A stretch of DNA of 64,000 nt from Planctomycetota bacterium (GTDB taxonomy: Bacteria > Planctomycetota > UBA11346): assembly GCA_014193115.1 (NCBI GenBank), contig BJHQ01000008.1, forward strand, positions 110,648 to 174,647. Direction: 5' to 3'. Under the pieces are notes generated by a model. It made no database searches. It was not told the origin of the DNA and worked only from the letters and a program-made list of their open reading frames with translations. Position numbers and translations under genes: made by a program. This document shows, in pieces, positions 29,801 through 38,271 of this stretch (position 1 is its first letter; the number at the start of each line of letters is the position of its first letter).

Positions 29801-30277
29801 GGTGCCGCCGTCCTGACCGGCAGAGGTGCGCTTCAGCCGCACCGTCCACAGGGCGCTGCCGCCGATGAAGACATCGCTGCCGAAGGTTTCGCGCCGGCGG
29901 GCGCGCTTGGTGCCATGGGTCGGTCGGATCGTCAGTCGCACCGCAAAGGACATGGCATCGGGGCTGATCTGCGCCGATTCCACCGTGCCCCATTGCTCCA
30001 GTTCGGGATCGGCTGGCGACATCCCCCAGGCAGTCGGTTCGGCCTTGCCATCCCGGACCGTCACCGCCAGTCGCCAGTCCTCACGGCGGTCGACGGGCTT
30101 GGGATCCTTTCCGCCTGGCAAGTCCTGGACGACCAGTCCGTCAGGGAGATCGATGATGAATTCGAGGGAATCTCCAGCCGTCGCGACGGCCACGACCAGC
30201 GCGCAGAGGGCGAGTGCGCGGCAGGATGCAACTGCGCGCGTGAACCGCGTCTGGACCGCATGATCGATGTTGAGCAT
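26807..30277 (-). CDS. Giant secreted heparinase II/III-like protein, paralogue A
   Basis: 1156 residues with an N-terminal signal peptide (ALALCALVVAVATAG). An N-terminal beta domain (residues about 35-170) precedes the linker and HPRLFFRKSDLPTIRQRAAT motif near residue 245, which opens a helical toroid-like region. The C-terminal beta-rich part includes VDYSGIGGAPCVVAICDRVSG. Over the whole length it is closely similar to paralogue B downstream on the map and shares the C-terminal block with the gene at 34.1 kb. It is probably an exported polysaccharide lyase; the substrate is unknown. The ATG at 30277 has AAGGA 9 bases upstream; an earlier in-frame start would have no signal peptide at the end. 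Confidence 0.8.
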   Translation of the reverse strand: MLNIDHAVQTRFTRAVASCRALALCALVVAVATAGDSLEFIIDLPDGLVVQDLPGGKDPKPVDRREDWRLAVTVRDGKAEPTAWGMSPADPELEQWGTVESAQISPDAMSFAVRLTIRPTHGTKRARRRETFGSDVFIGGSALWTVRLKRTSAGQDGGTWSGIWQVQSTTADTPDYRETLERTWATASSAAPGSRYHGLMDRVRCRLATATGEGPATVRVQPAPPKAREPAAFEHPRLFFRKSDLPTIRQRAATPEGKAIIAQVEQMLADELKYGYKYHKPGASHSAYGPWGAGHALMYALTGDKRHADQSRRSTAGAPICVYPYGGGGVHPYNIMATAIAYDLCYDAWPEDFRHYIWAYLYQNLRDFALVNDEHDYLLSRVRYGFGNDSGNWGVRGEWDAGAVKDRAAGAIAALAIQNDPPPAEMPPTFDQIPTIEPASDAVAAPGTPVVPFTDAFMPTHWLINGPFAHGLMDDPVASLGGLGKFQPYDGQEVEHAGARLAFRRYLAKAGDATEGIARDEVVDPSTRDARGPRIYPRDCGRFWLGGTHGGYYPGMDLWRRLSREQGKSPGTDIVMYTVISNEAERVVQAQPNWGWQSQGVRMWINGHEVKDGDLVRLRPGLYPLMCFTPITGGYSNQAPHLTEYTEADRAVDAARVTATKAAFADGGELRYLRELLARAVRRYIRDRIGPEAAGGWQGSLHDTLLPFLAIWKLSLGQDLAAGTGLDQLVPMALRRRQLWDAGMAVDMATQSLAIMPERWRGPARWLIDRDGWGLDQPYQAVALLASLPDPFVAQDPAGKMPLAVVDQGQHLAEFSSGFAGKDGFLVVLNGAGPMGSAAGFGDLAIFGKQRIWVRPRGYGFGYGDWFGTNHLFCPEIMPAAPGRMLHSDLKPDGSGSVSFAMESFYRGYWNTPNSTVKHTESPLGPKNMNWNNTGPMPGVRMVRAIAVDYSGIGGAPCVVAICDRVSGLNADMQKTWRADMMPVSDVYEAFDNKRFAVIPARPNHGGAPNPSNLKITFPVPVGLEMKHSNYPTGGPIVGVIMQLHLDRKPTETEVGTVTRDVASAESASSGRIEQKSKRPGDDLSGDGLDGIAAQLDQQFKTEDLRDRNGDVHFLAIITIQDGKPPAVTTLPGEKRPNAVVGERTFIFDGEKLITP

Positions 30278-30699
30278 GTCAGCAGTCCTTGTCGGTGAAC
30301 GCGTGAAGGGAACCGTCAGCGCCAACATTCGCGAACCGGAACCCAGCGGGTCGAACGATCCTGATGCCACGCTGGTCATGCTGCACGCAGAACTCTACTG
30401 ACGCCACGTCGCCTGGTTGACCTGCATCCGCATAATCTGCCGGTAGATGCCTGGTAAACCGACAGCACCAGGTGCGGGTCCTGATCCACAACGCCTGGCT
30501 GGCAATCCCGCAGAGCCTCGCCAAAGCACTCTGGGACAAGGGCTTGGAGGGGACCGGTCCAGCGCCGACGAGGATAACCGGCAGTGATCAGCCCATGGCT
30601 GCATGCGACTGACGGCAATGGTGGCACTGCTATCCTGCAAGGCACTGGGCTGCTATCCAGCAAGACACTTGGCTGCTATCCAGCAAGATACTTGCCAGG
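30278..30699. other. 422-bp intergenic region with three tandem 23-bp repeats
   Basis: No convincing gene lies between the start of paralogue A and the stop of paralogue B. The main feature is the tandem repeat at 30627-30695, next to the stop of paralogue B. The rest should hold the promoter of paralogue A, since the gap is much longer than elsewhere in the cluster. No clear -35/-10 pair stands out. Confidence 0.6.
30627..30695. repeat. Three tandem copies of a 23-bp repeat
   Basis: Copies at 30627-30649, 30650-30672 and 30673-30695 begin CTGCTATCCAGCAAG (the first copy has CTGCAAG) and differ at a few positions. Each contains the small palindrome TGCT-ATCC-AGCA. The array sits 5 bp beyond the stop of paralogue B and about 350 bp upstream of paralogue A, so it could be an operator array or a 3' RNA feature. 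Confidence 0.75.
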
Positions 30700-33600
30700 T
30701 CACGGAATGATCAGCTTTTCTCCATCGAAGATGAAGGTGCGTTCGCCGATCACAGCGTTTGGCCGTTTCTCGCCGGGCAGGGTGGTCACCGCTGGCGGCT
30801 TGCCATCCTGGATCGTGATGATCGCCAGGAAATACGCATCGTCGTTGCGGTCGCGCAGTTCTTCCTTCTTGAACTGCTTGTCGAGTTCGCCGGCAATGTC
30901 GTCGAGTCCATCGCCGCTCAGGTCGTCGCCGGCATTCTTCTTCTTGGCTGCTTTCCTCCCCGACGCCGCGGAATCGGCGCTGGAGACATCGCGGCCGACG
31001 GTGCCCGCCTCGCGGTCGGTCAGTTTGCGGTCGAGGTGCAGCTGCATGACCACACCGACCACTGGGCCGCCGGTGAAATAAGTGCTGTGCTTCATCTCCA
31101 GACCCACCGGGACCGGGAAGGTGATCTGCAGGTTCGACGGGTTGGGGGCGCCACCATGGTTGGGCCGGGCCTTCACCACCGCGAACCGCTTGTTGTCGAA
31201 GGCTTCATAGACATTGCTGACCGGCGTCAGGTCGGTGCGCCAGGTCTTCTGCATGTCGGCGTTCAGTCCGCTGACCCGATCGCAGATCGCCACCACGCAG
31301 GGGGCGCCGCTCACACCGCTGTAATCGACGGCGATGGCGCGGATCATCCGTACTCCCGGCATCGGACCGGTGTTGTTCCAGTTCACATTCTTGGGACCTT
31401 CTGGTGATTCGGTGTGTTTGACGGCAGAGTTCGGAACATTCCAGTGGCCGCGAGCAAAGGATTCCATGGCGAACGATACGCTGCCGCTGCCGTCCTTCTT
31501 CAAGTCGCTGAACAGGATCTTCCCCGGCCCGGTCGGCATGATCTCAGGACAGAACAGGTGGTTGGCACCGAACCAGTCACCGTACCCGAACCCGTAACCA
31601 TGAGGGCGGAACCAGGTGCGCTGCTTGCCGAACAGCATGACATCGCCAAAGCCGGTCGCGCTGCCCATTGGGCCGGCCCCGGTGATCGCCACCAGGAACG
31701 CGTCTTTCCCTGCGAATCCATTGGAGAACTCCGCAAGATGCTGGCCCTTGTCGAGGGACGCCAGGGTCACCAGGCCAGCCGGGTCCTGGGGCGTGAAGCT
31801 GGGCGGAAGGCTGGCGAGCAGCGACACCGCCTGATAGGGCTGGCTCACCGCCCAACCTTCGCGGTCGATCATCCACCGGGCCGGCCCACGCCAGCGCTCG
31901 GGCATGAACGCCAGGCTCTGGGTGACCATCTCTGCCGCATTGCCCGCATCCCAGAGCTGACGGTGGCGGATGGCCATGGGCACCAGCTGGTCGAGTCCGG
32001 TGCCGGCTGCCAGATCCTGGCCCAGCGTGAGCTTCCACACCGCCAGGAATGGCAGCAGGGTGTCATGGACGTCCGACTGCCACCCGCCAGCGGCCTCCGG
32101 GCCGATCCGGTCGTTGACGTAGCGGCGGACGGCCCGGGCGAGGAGCTCCCGCAGATACCGGACCTCGCCGCCATCGGCGAAGGCCGCCTTGGTCGCAGTG
32201 ACCCGGGCGGCATCGACCGCGCGGTCGGCTTCAGTGTATTCAGTCAGATGCGGCGCCTGGTTGGAATATCCGCCGGTGATCGGGGTCAGGCACATCAGCG
32301 GATACAAACCGGGGCGGAGGCGGACCAGATCGCCGTCTTTGACCTCGCGGCCGTTGATCCACATCCGAACACCTTGGGACTGCCAGCCCCAGTTGGGCTG
32401 GGCCTGGACCACCCGTTCGGCCTCGTTGTTGATCACGGTGAACATGATGATGTCGAGCCCGGGACTCTTGCCCTGCTCTTCGCGCACCTTGCGCCACAAC
32501 TCGATTCCCGGGTAGTACCCGCCGTGGGTGCCACCGAGCCAAAAGCGGGCGCAGTCGCGCGGATAGATGCGTGGTCCACGGGCGTCACGGGCGCTGGGGT
32601 CAACCACTTCATCACGGGCGATGCCTTCGGATGCATCACCGGCCTTGGCCAGGTAACGGCGGAAGGCCAGCCTGACTCCAAGATGCTCGACCTCTTGCCC
32701 ATCATACGGCAGGAACTTGCCCAGCCCGCCCAGGCTGGCCACCGGATCCACGGTCTGGCTGCGGACGAACGGGCCGTTGATCAGCCAGTGCGTGGGCATG
32801 TGGTTGTCGGTGAACGGCATCACCGGGGTGCCTGGAGCGAGGACGAGTTCGCTCGGCGGTTCGATCACCGGGATCTGGTCGAATGGCGGTGGCATCACCG
32901 CCGGAGTCGGATCGTTCTGGATCGCCAAAGCCGCGATCGCGCCGGCCGACCGGTCCTTCACCGCACCGGTATCCCATTCGCCGCGGACTCCCCAATTGCC
33001 CTGGTCATTGCCGAAACCATAGCGGACCCGGGTCAGGAAGTAGTCGTGCTCGTCATTGACCAACGCGAAATCCCGCAGGTTTTGATACAGGTAGGACCAG
33101 ACGTAGTTGCGGAATTCCACCGGCCAGGCGTCATAGCAGAGGTCGTAGGCGATAGCGGTGCCGATGATGTTGTAGGGATGACGCCAGCCGTTGCCTTGCG
33201 GATAGACGCAGATCATGGCGCCGCCGGTGGTGCGCTGGGCCTGTTCGGCATAGCGCTTTTCGCCAGTCAGGGCGTACATCAGCGCATGGCCGGCACCCCA
33301 CGGCCCGTACATGCTGTGGCCCGCCGCCGGCTGATGGAAGGCGAAGCCGTATTTCATCTCGTTGTCGAGCAGCTCCTGGACTGTGGCGAGAATCGCCTTG
33401 CCCTCGGGAGTGGCGGCGCGCTGGCGGACCGCCGGCAGATCGGCCTTGCGGAAGAACAACCGCGGATGTTCCTCGGCAGCGGGCTCCTTGGCCGCCGGCA
33501 ACGCCGGTTTGACCACTGCGGTGGCGCGGCCTTCGCCGGTTGCGGTCGCCAGATGACAGCGGATGCGGTCGCTGATGCCGTGGTACTTGCTGCCAGGAGC

Positions 33601-34143
33601 GGCACTGCCGGACGTCGCCCAGGACTGCTCCAATGCCTCCCGATAGTCGGGGGAATCAGCGGTCTTCGACTGGACCTGCCAGGTTCCTGACCAGGTTTCG
33701 CCGGCTGGATCGCGTTTCAGCCGCACGGTCCAGGTGGCGGTCCCGCCGATGAACACATCGCTGCCAAAGGTCGCGCGACGGCGGGCGCGCTTGGTGCCCT
33801 GGGTCGGACGGATGGTCAGCTTCACGGCGAAGGTCGCCGAATCGGCGCCGACCTGGGCGGATTCCACCGTGCCCCATTGCTCCAGCTCGGGATCTGCTGG
33901 CGACATGCCCCAGGCGGTCGGGTCGGCCTTGCCGCCGCGCACGGTCACCGCCAGGCGCCAGTCTTCCCGGCGATCGACCGGCTTGGCGTCCTTTCCGCCG
34001 GTCAAGTCCTGGACGATCAGGCTGTCGGGCAGCTCGATGATGAACTCGCCGGTGGGATCGGCCGCGACCAGCCCAGCCCAGGCGAGGCAGCTGACCGCTA
34101 TGGCCGGAAGTCGGCTGAAAACCGTAGCGACATGGTGCGGCAT
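30700..34143 (-). CDS. Giant secreted heparinase II/III-like protein, paralogue B
   Basis: 1147 residues with a signal peptide (VFSRLPAIAVSCLAWAGLVAA). Domain order is the same as paralogue A: an N-terminal beta domain (EFIIELPDSLIVQDLTGGKD), HPRLFFRKADLPAVRQRAAT at about residue 235, a long helical region with AIAYDLCYDAWPVEFRNYVW, and a C-terminal beta domain ending GERTFIFDGEKLIIP. Most positions are identical to A by eye, which indicates a recent tandem duplication. The gene starts 2 bp after the stop of the 883-residue gene upstream, so the two form an operon. Expected location is the periplasm or outside the cell. Confidence 0.82.
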   Translation of the reverse strand: MPHHVATVFSRLPAIAVSCLAWAGLVAADPTGEFIIELPDSLIVQDLTGGKDAKPVDRREDWRLAVTVRGGKADPTAWGMSPADPELEQWGTVESAQVGADSATFAVKLTIRPTQGTKRARRRATFGSDVFIGGTATWTVRLKRDPAGETWSGTWQVQSKTADSPDYREALEQSWATSGSAAPGSKYHGISDRIRCHLATATGEGRATAVVKPALPAAKEPAAEEHPRLFFRKADLPAVRQRAATPEGKAILATVQELLDNEMKYGFAFHQPAAGHSMYGPWGAGHALMYALTGEKRYAEQAQRTTGGAMICVYPQGNGWRHPYNIIGTAIAYDLCYDAWPVEFRNYVWSYLYQNLRDFALVNDEHDYFLTRVRYGFGNDQGNWGVRGEWDTGAVKDRSAGAIAALAIQNDPTPAVMPPPFDQIPVIEPPSELVLAPGTPVMPFTDNHMPTHWLINGPFVRSQTVDPVASLGGLGKFLPYDGQEVEHLGVRLAFRRYLAKAGDASEGIARDEVVDPSARDARGPRIYPRDCARFWLGGTHGGYYPGIELWRKVREEQGKSPGLDIIMFTVINNEAERVVQAQPNWGWQSQGVRMWINGREVKDGDLVRLRPGLYPLMCLTPITGGYSNQAPHLTEYTEADRAVDAARVTATKAAFADGGEVRYLRELLARAVRRYVNDRIGPEAAGGWQSDVHDTLLPFLAVWKLTLGQDLAAGTGLDQLVPMAIRHRQLWDAGNAAEMVTQSLAFMPERWRGPARWMIDREGWAVSQPYQAVSLLASLPPSFTPQDPAGLVTLASLDKGQHLAEFSNGFAGKDAFLVAITGAGPMGSATGFGDVMLFGKQRTWFRPHGYGFGYGDWFGANHLFCPEIMPTGPGKILFSDLKKDGSGSVSFAMESFARGHWNVPNSAVKHTESPEGPKNVNWNNTGPMPGVRMIRAIAVDYSGVSGAPCVVAICDRVSGLNADMQKTWRTDLTPVSNVYEAFDNKRFAVVKARPNHGGAPNPSNLQITFPVPVGLEMKHSTYFTGGPVVGVVMQLHLDRKLTDREAGTVGRDVSSADSAASGRKAAKKKNAGDDLSGDGLDDIAGELDKQFKKEELRDRNDDAYFLAIITIQDGKPPAVTTLPGEKRPNAVIGERTFIFDGEKLIIP

Positions 34144-34145
34144 GT

Positions 34146-36797
34146 TCAGCGGCCTTTCAGGAATCGGACCAGGTATTCTTCATAGGCCATGGTCTGCCCG
34201 CCGATGGTGCACATCGGATCCTCGCGGATCGGCAGCGGCGCCACCGCAGGCGGCGCGCCCTCTTGGATGGTTAGGACCACAACCCACGAATTGCGCGCCT
34301 TGGGCGGGACATCCGCGGCGCCCATCTTCGCTGAGCGGATGTGCTTGTTGATCTTGGCATAGAACTCCATGTGCAGGCGTTCGCGCTCTTTGGAGTTGCC
34401 GAGGATGCGTTCGAGCGCGACGAAATCGAGCGCGACATCCCGGGCCAGGGCGTCGTCGGACTCCGACGCCTGCTGCTTTTTCGCTCCGGTGCCCTCGATC
34501 AGGTCGCTGATCTCGTCCAGCTTCTTGTCGAGGCTGGCATTGGCCATCTTGGCATTGGCGTCCTGGGGCTTCATGCGGAAGAGCTCGATCCGGCCTGGTG
34601 CGCCATCGGCCGGCGGCTTGTAGCCCACCCAGGCGAAAGCCGGATAAAGCACCGTGCCTTTCATGGTGTAATTGGTTCCCGCCGGTTTGATCAAGAACGT
34701 ACCATCGTTCAGTTCGTTGCCTTCGACCTTGGTGCCGATGTGGACCCGGTCGGCGGGCACGTCGCCAATGTGCAGGGTCAAACGCTGCTCGCGGTCAGCG
34801 GTGCCGGCGACGCCTTCGACGATCCCGATCACCACCGGTGCGCCGCTGACCCCGCTGTAATCAACGCCGACGGTGCGCCATTGGACCGGATGATAGCAAT
34901 AGGTCGGATCGTCATAGGGCATCAGCAGATCGGTCTTGGGATCGGGCTGGAGGAATCCTTGGAAAATAAAGCTGGCCGAGCCCGACCCATCGGGTTTGCC
35001 CTGGGCCCGGTTGAGTCCGCCGCCGTGATAGGCGACCACCGCCGGCAGGCCGCTGAGGGGAGCGTCGCCCAAGGCCAGGACGTTGAACTTGGCAGGCAGC
35101 GGAGTGTGGTCGAACGAACCGAACGGCTCGGTCGGCCGCACCAGCCACTCCCGGCCGAATCCGGCGAGGGTGATCTGGCCACGGCGATTGGCGGCTCCAG
35201 GGTCGGCGCCGATGCACCCGTCCATGGTCAGGATCGCGCTGTCCGTTTTCCATCCAGAGCGGAAGATGAAACCGCCGGCCAGGCGGTCTTCCCGGATCAA
35301 TCCCTTGGCCGCCACCGATGGCGCCGCCTTGGCGGTGTTGGGCTGGGAGGCGATCAGCGCATGCCACGGATTGACCGGGGTCCAAGCGAGGTGGCCGAGG
35401 GCCTCGGCGACCAAGGGCAGATCGTCGGTGGCCAGCACCGCGGCGAAGGGCAGGCCGAAATCCGTGCCCGGGGTCTGATCGAAGCTGCGTCCGCCGCAGG
35501 ACGCTGACCAGCCCGCGATGCGGCCGACGCCGGTGCCGCCGGCCAGATCGATCCCGACCGCACGCCGTTCTGCCAGGATCGCCGGCACCACCAGCTCCCA
35601 GGCCGACAGGAACCCTGCGGTGGAAGCGGTACAGCCGGCATCGCCGACGCCGAAGGTGCACCATCGCCGTACGCTGCGTCCGGCAATGGCGGCGGCAGCG
35701 GCGAGCTGGGGATCGGCGTTGGCCTCCTGGCCAAGTGCCGCCCGCGCCGCGAGCAGGGCAGCGGCGCGGAACGCCGCCAGACGGCCGTCGCGGGCGTTGG
35801 CCGGGGTCCCGAGTTCACCTTTCGGGCCGAACAGCAGCGTGGTCGGCTTGCCTGGTTCCTGGGTCAGGCCGGACAGCCGGATGGCTTCGCTGGCGAGCAC
35901 GCTGCGGATCGCCGGGCCAAGGCTCTCTTTTTTCAGCAGCAGATCGTAGGCCACCGCCAAGCCGGCGAGCTCCCTGGCGAGACGCAGATCGGGATCGCGG
36001 CCATCGCGGCGGCGCTCGATCTCGGTCTGGGCGGCCTGGGCGGTCTCGGTGGCCTTGGCCACAGCCGCGCGGTCGCCGCTTGCGGCCAGCGCCGCCCAGC
36101 CGGCCGCCAGGTATCCGTGGCAGGATCCGGGTTCCAACGGTCCGACTTCACCGCCAGCGCCGCTCAGGGTCGCCTTGAGGGTTTTGATGTTGAGTTTCGC
36201 CGTGTCGAGCAGTCCCGGCTGGATCGGGATTGGTGGCAGCGGCTGCCACCGGGCAATAGCCCGCACCGGCGGGGCGTGCAGGGCGAATCCAGGGGAACTT
36301 TCGGTCTTCCCGGGCTTTACGCCGAAGGCGATGGGTTGGCCGCGTTGACCGAGCTTCTTCGCCATTTCCAGCAGCTCTTCCGCACCAGGGACGGTGGTCG
36401 CCCCTTGATAGGTGCCTTCCCAGCGGCTGTGGACATCGGCCAGTTCAATGGTGAACGTGGCCTTGCCACCTGTGGTCAGGGGCAGGGCCGGCAGCAGGTC
36501 GATAGTCAAGGTCGCCTTGAATTTTCCTTTGCTGAGGCTGCCTTCGCCCATCGCCACCTGGACCGGATGCTCGACGCCCGGGAAGGTCGCCAGATAGCCC
36601 CAGGCCTGGGGCGCGATCGCTCCGCCTCGAACATCGAGATCCACCGCGATGGCGGTGAGCGCCTGGGGCGTCTCCGGTGCGGCCAGGGTCGGAACCGCGC
36701 CCTCAAGCACCAGGCGCAAGGTTCCGTCATCGCCAGCGCACACACTGGAGATCAGCAGAGCGGGCAGGAGGGCTGGCAGGATGAAGCGTTTGCTCAC
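34146..36797 (-). CDS. Secreted heparinase-like protein, divergent third member of the cluster
   Basis: 883 residues with a signal peptide (FILPALLPALLISSVCAG) read from a GTG at 36797; the frame is open further upstream, but those codons overlap the divergent gene's leader. It shares with the two giants the C-terminal VDYSGVSGAPVVIGIVEGVAG block and an N-terminal beta domain, but it lacks the HPRLFFR opening motif. The helical middle (residues about 290-560) resembles an alpha/alpha toroid. It is probably the first gene of the operon that continues into paralogue B 2 bp later. Enzyme activity is inferred from relatedness only. Confidence 0.75.
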   Translation of the reverse strand: MSKRFILPALLPALLISSVCAGDDGTLRLVLEGAVPTLAAPETPQALTAIAVDLDVRGGAIAPQAWGYLATFPGVEHPVQVAMGEGSLSKGKFKATLTIDLLPALPLTTGGKATFTIELADVHSRWEGTYQGATTVPGAEELLEMAKKLGQRGQPIAFGVKPGKTESSPGFALHAPPVRAIARWQPLPPIPIQPGLLDTAKLNIKTLKATLSGAGGEVGPLEPGSCHGYLAAGWAALAASGDRAAVAKATETAQAAQTEIERRRDGRDPDLRLARELAGLAVAYDLLLKKESLGPAIRSVLASEAIRLSGLTQEPGKPTTLLFGPKGELGTPANARDGRLAAFRAAALLAARAALGQEANADPQLAAAAAIAGRSVRRWCTFGVGDAGCTASTAGFLSAWELVVPAILAERRAVGIDLAGGTGVGRIAGWSASCGGRSFDQTPGTDFGLPFAAVLATDDLPLVAEALGHLAWTPVNPWHALIASQPNTAKAAPSVAAKGLIREDRLAGGFIFRSGWKTDSAILTMDGCIGADPGAANRRGQITLAGFGREWLVRPTEPFGSFDHTPLPAKFNVLALGDAPLSGLPAVVAYHGGGLNRAQGKPDGSGSASFIFQGFLQPDPKTDLLMPYDDPTYCYHPVQWRTVGVDYSGVSGAPVVIGIVEGVAGTADREQRLTLHIGDVPADRVHIGTKVEGNELNDGTFLIKPAGTNYTMKGTVLYPAFAWVGYKPPADGAPGRIELFRMKPQDANAKMANASLDKKLDEISDLIEGTGAKKQQASESDDALARDVALDFVALERILGNSKERERLHMEFYAKINKHIRSAKMGAADVPPKARNSWVVVLTIQEGAPPAVAPLPIREDPMCTIGGQTMAYEEYLVRFLKGR

Positions 36798-36950
36798 GCC
36801 AGCACCTACCCCCGACGTCCGATGGCGTTGCCCGCGGGCCGGTGTGACCTGGCTGTGCGCATCACCCGGGTCGCCGCCAACAGCCGTCCGCCCCGGGCGT
36901 ATTCCACCCAGGCTCGGCTTGCCTGCCGCCGCCGCCGACCCCAAGGTGCC

Positions 36951-38012
36951 ATGATGCGGTTCTCCAACCTGTTGTCCCGAGCCGGTCGCGCCGCAGGGCT
37001 CGCCCTCCTGCTGCTCGCCTCCCTGCCGGCCTGTTCGACCCCGGTGTTCACCTATGGCCTGCTCAATTGGCCTCCAGACCAGCATCCGCTGACCGTGCTC
37101 CACCATGGTCCGTTGTCGCCGGCCGAATCCGCCCTGGTCGACCAGCTGCGCCGGGCTGGGGCCTCGCCCGATCGCGCAGGTGGCTACCTGCGCGCCAACA
37201 TCGTGGTGAACCTCATCGATATCGATGATCAGGCAGCACTTTCCGAAGCCAGTCCAGTGGTCCGCGGCCTGGCTGGCAAAGGCGCCGGAACCCAGGTGAT
37301 CGCGCAGTTCTCGCACGCCCTGGGCCGCGATCCGCCAGTGTGGTGGTCCAGTCCACTGACCGCCGACGCGGTGGAGCGCATCCTCGATTCCCCGACCCGC
37401 AGGGCGGTCACCCGGCATTTGCTGAGCAATGCCACCGGAGCCTGGATCTTCCTGCGCTCCGGCGACCTGGCCGCCGACCGCGCGGCCGAAAACATCCTGC
37501 GCGAGCAGCTCGCCGCCCTGGGCAAGCAGATCGAATTGCCAGCGTTCGACCCCTCAGATGAAAAGGCCTGGCGCTATGAAAAGCTGCCGCCGGCCAGAGT
37601 GGACTTCCAGGTATTCGCAATCGCCAGCGATGATCCGGCGGAGCAGGGGCTGGTCCGGCAACTCACCCAGTTCGACCCATCTTTCGCCAATCTGGCCGGT
37701 CCCAAGGCATTCGCTGTCTTCGGTCAAGGTCGGTACATCCCCCTGGCTGGCAGCGAGCTGTCGGCCCGCGGCATCGCCGATCTGGTCGGTTTCCTGGTTG
37801 GATCATGCTCGTGCGAGATCAAGGACCAGAATCCGGGCATCGACCTGATGACCACCACCGATTGGACCGCGTATCGCTTCCTGTCTGCCGAGCCCGCCAA
37901 GGTCGCCGCCGGCGTCGTGCCAGCGCCTGGCCTGGCCGGCTGGGCCCTGCTCGCCGCGGTCCTGGTCGGCGCCGGGGCCGCCTTCACCCGCAATCGGATG
38001 AGTCGGTCCTAA
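36951..38012 (+). CDS. Lipoprotein with C-terminal membrane helix
   Basis: 353 residues. The N-terminus is a lipoprotein signal with lipobox LPAC (GLALLLLASLPACS). The C-terminus has one helix, LAGWALLAAVLVGAGAAFT, followed by a basic stop-transfer tail. In between lies an alpha/beta domain with LTVLHHGPLSPAESALVDQL and a WIFLRSGD strand that looks thioredoxin-like in length, but it has no CxxC. The family is common in Planctomycetota but unnamed as far as I know. The start is the ATG at 36951, with a second ATG at 36954. It is divergent from the lyase operon across 153 bp. Confidence 0.7.
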   Translation: MMRFSNLLSRAGRAAGLALLLLASLPACSTPVFTYGLLNWPPDQHPLTVLHHGPLSPAESALVDQLRRAGASPDRAGGYLRANIVVNLIDIDDQAALSEASPVVRGLAGKGAGTQVIAQFSHALGRDPPVWWSSPLTADAVERILDSPTRRAVTRHLLSNATGAWIFLRSGDLAADRAAENILREQLAALGKQIELPAFDPSDEKAWRYEKLPPARVDFQVFAIASDDPAEQGLVRQLTQFDPSFANLAGPKAFAVFGQGRYIPLAGSELSARGIADLVGFLVGSCSCEIKDQNPGIDLMTTTDWTAYRFLSAEPAKVAAGVVPAPGLAGWALLAAVLVGAGAAFTRNRMSRS

Positions 38013-38271
38013 GCGCCCACGAAACAACAAGGCGCGCGTTCCGGAGGGAATGATTCCGAGCCAATTCGGCGATGGGAAATCACCGCCCTTGTTCACAGAT
38101 AGCCCGCGCCAGCCCTCGATACACACGCAACAACACGGCGCACGATTCGGAGCGGCAAGGTATTTCGGAGCGGCGATTCCCTCATCGCCGGCGCGACACT
38201 GGTTTCGTTGGCAGTCTGGTCAGACCGTGGCCGCTGTTAGGGAAGGTTCCGGACTGCTGGTCCAGAAAAAC
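38013..38271. other. 259-bp intergenic region with degenerate repeats
   Basis: A segment at 38025-38046 recurs imperfectly at 38128-38152 (core CGGCGCACGATTCGGAG). Two related GGCGAT...ATCGCC hairpins lie at 38068-38087 and 38172-38189 in opposite sense. It may be the remains of a small palindromic mobile repeat or paired terminators between two convergent genes. No gene is visible. Confidence 0.4.

Noticed and set aside
27617..30298. Open frame of 893 codons on the plus strand (also 31414-33690 and 34341-35507)
   Set aside because: They are antisense to the three secreted heparinase-like genes, which have signal peptides and paralogue conservation. Long antisense frames are expected at this G+C content.
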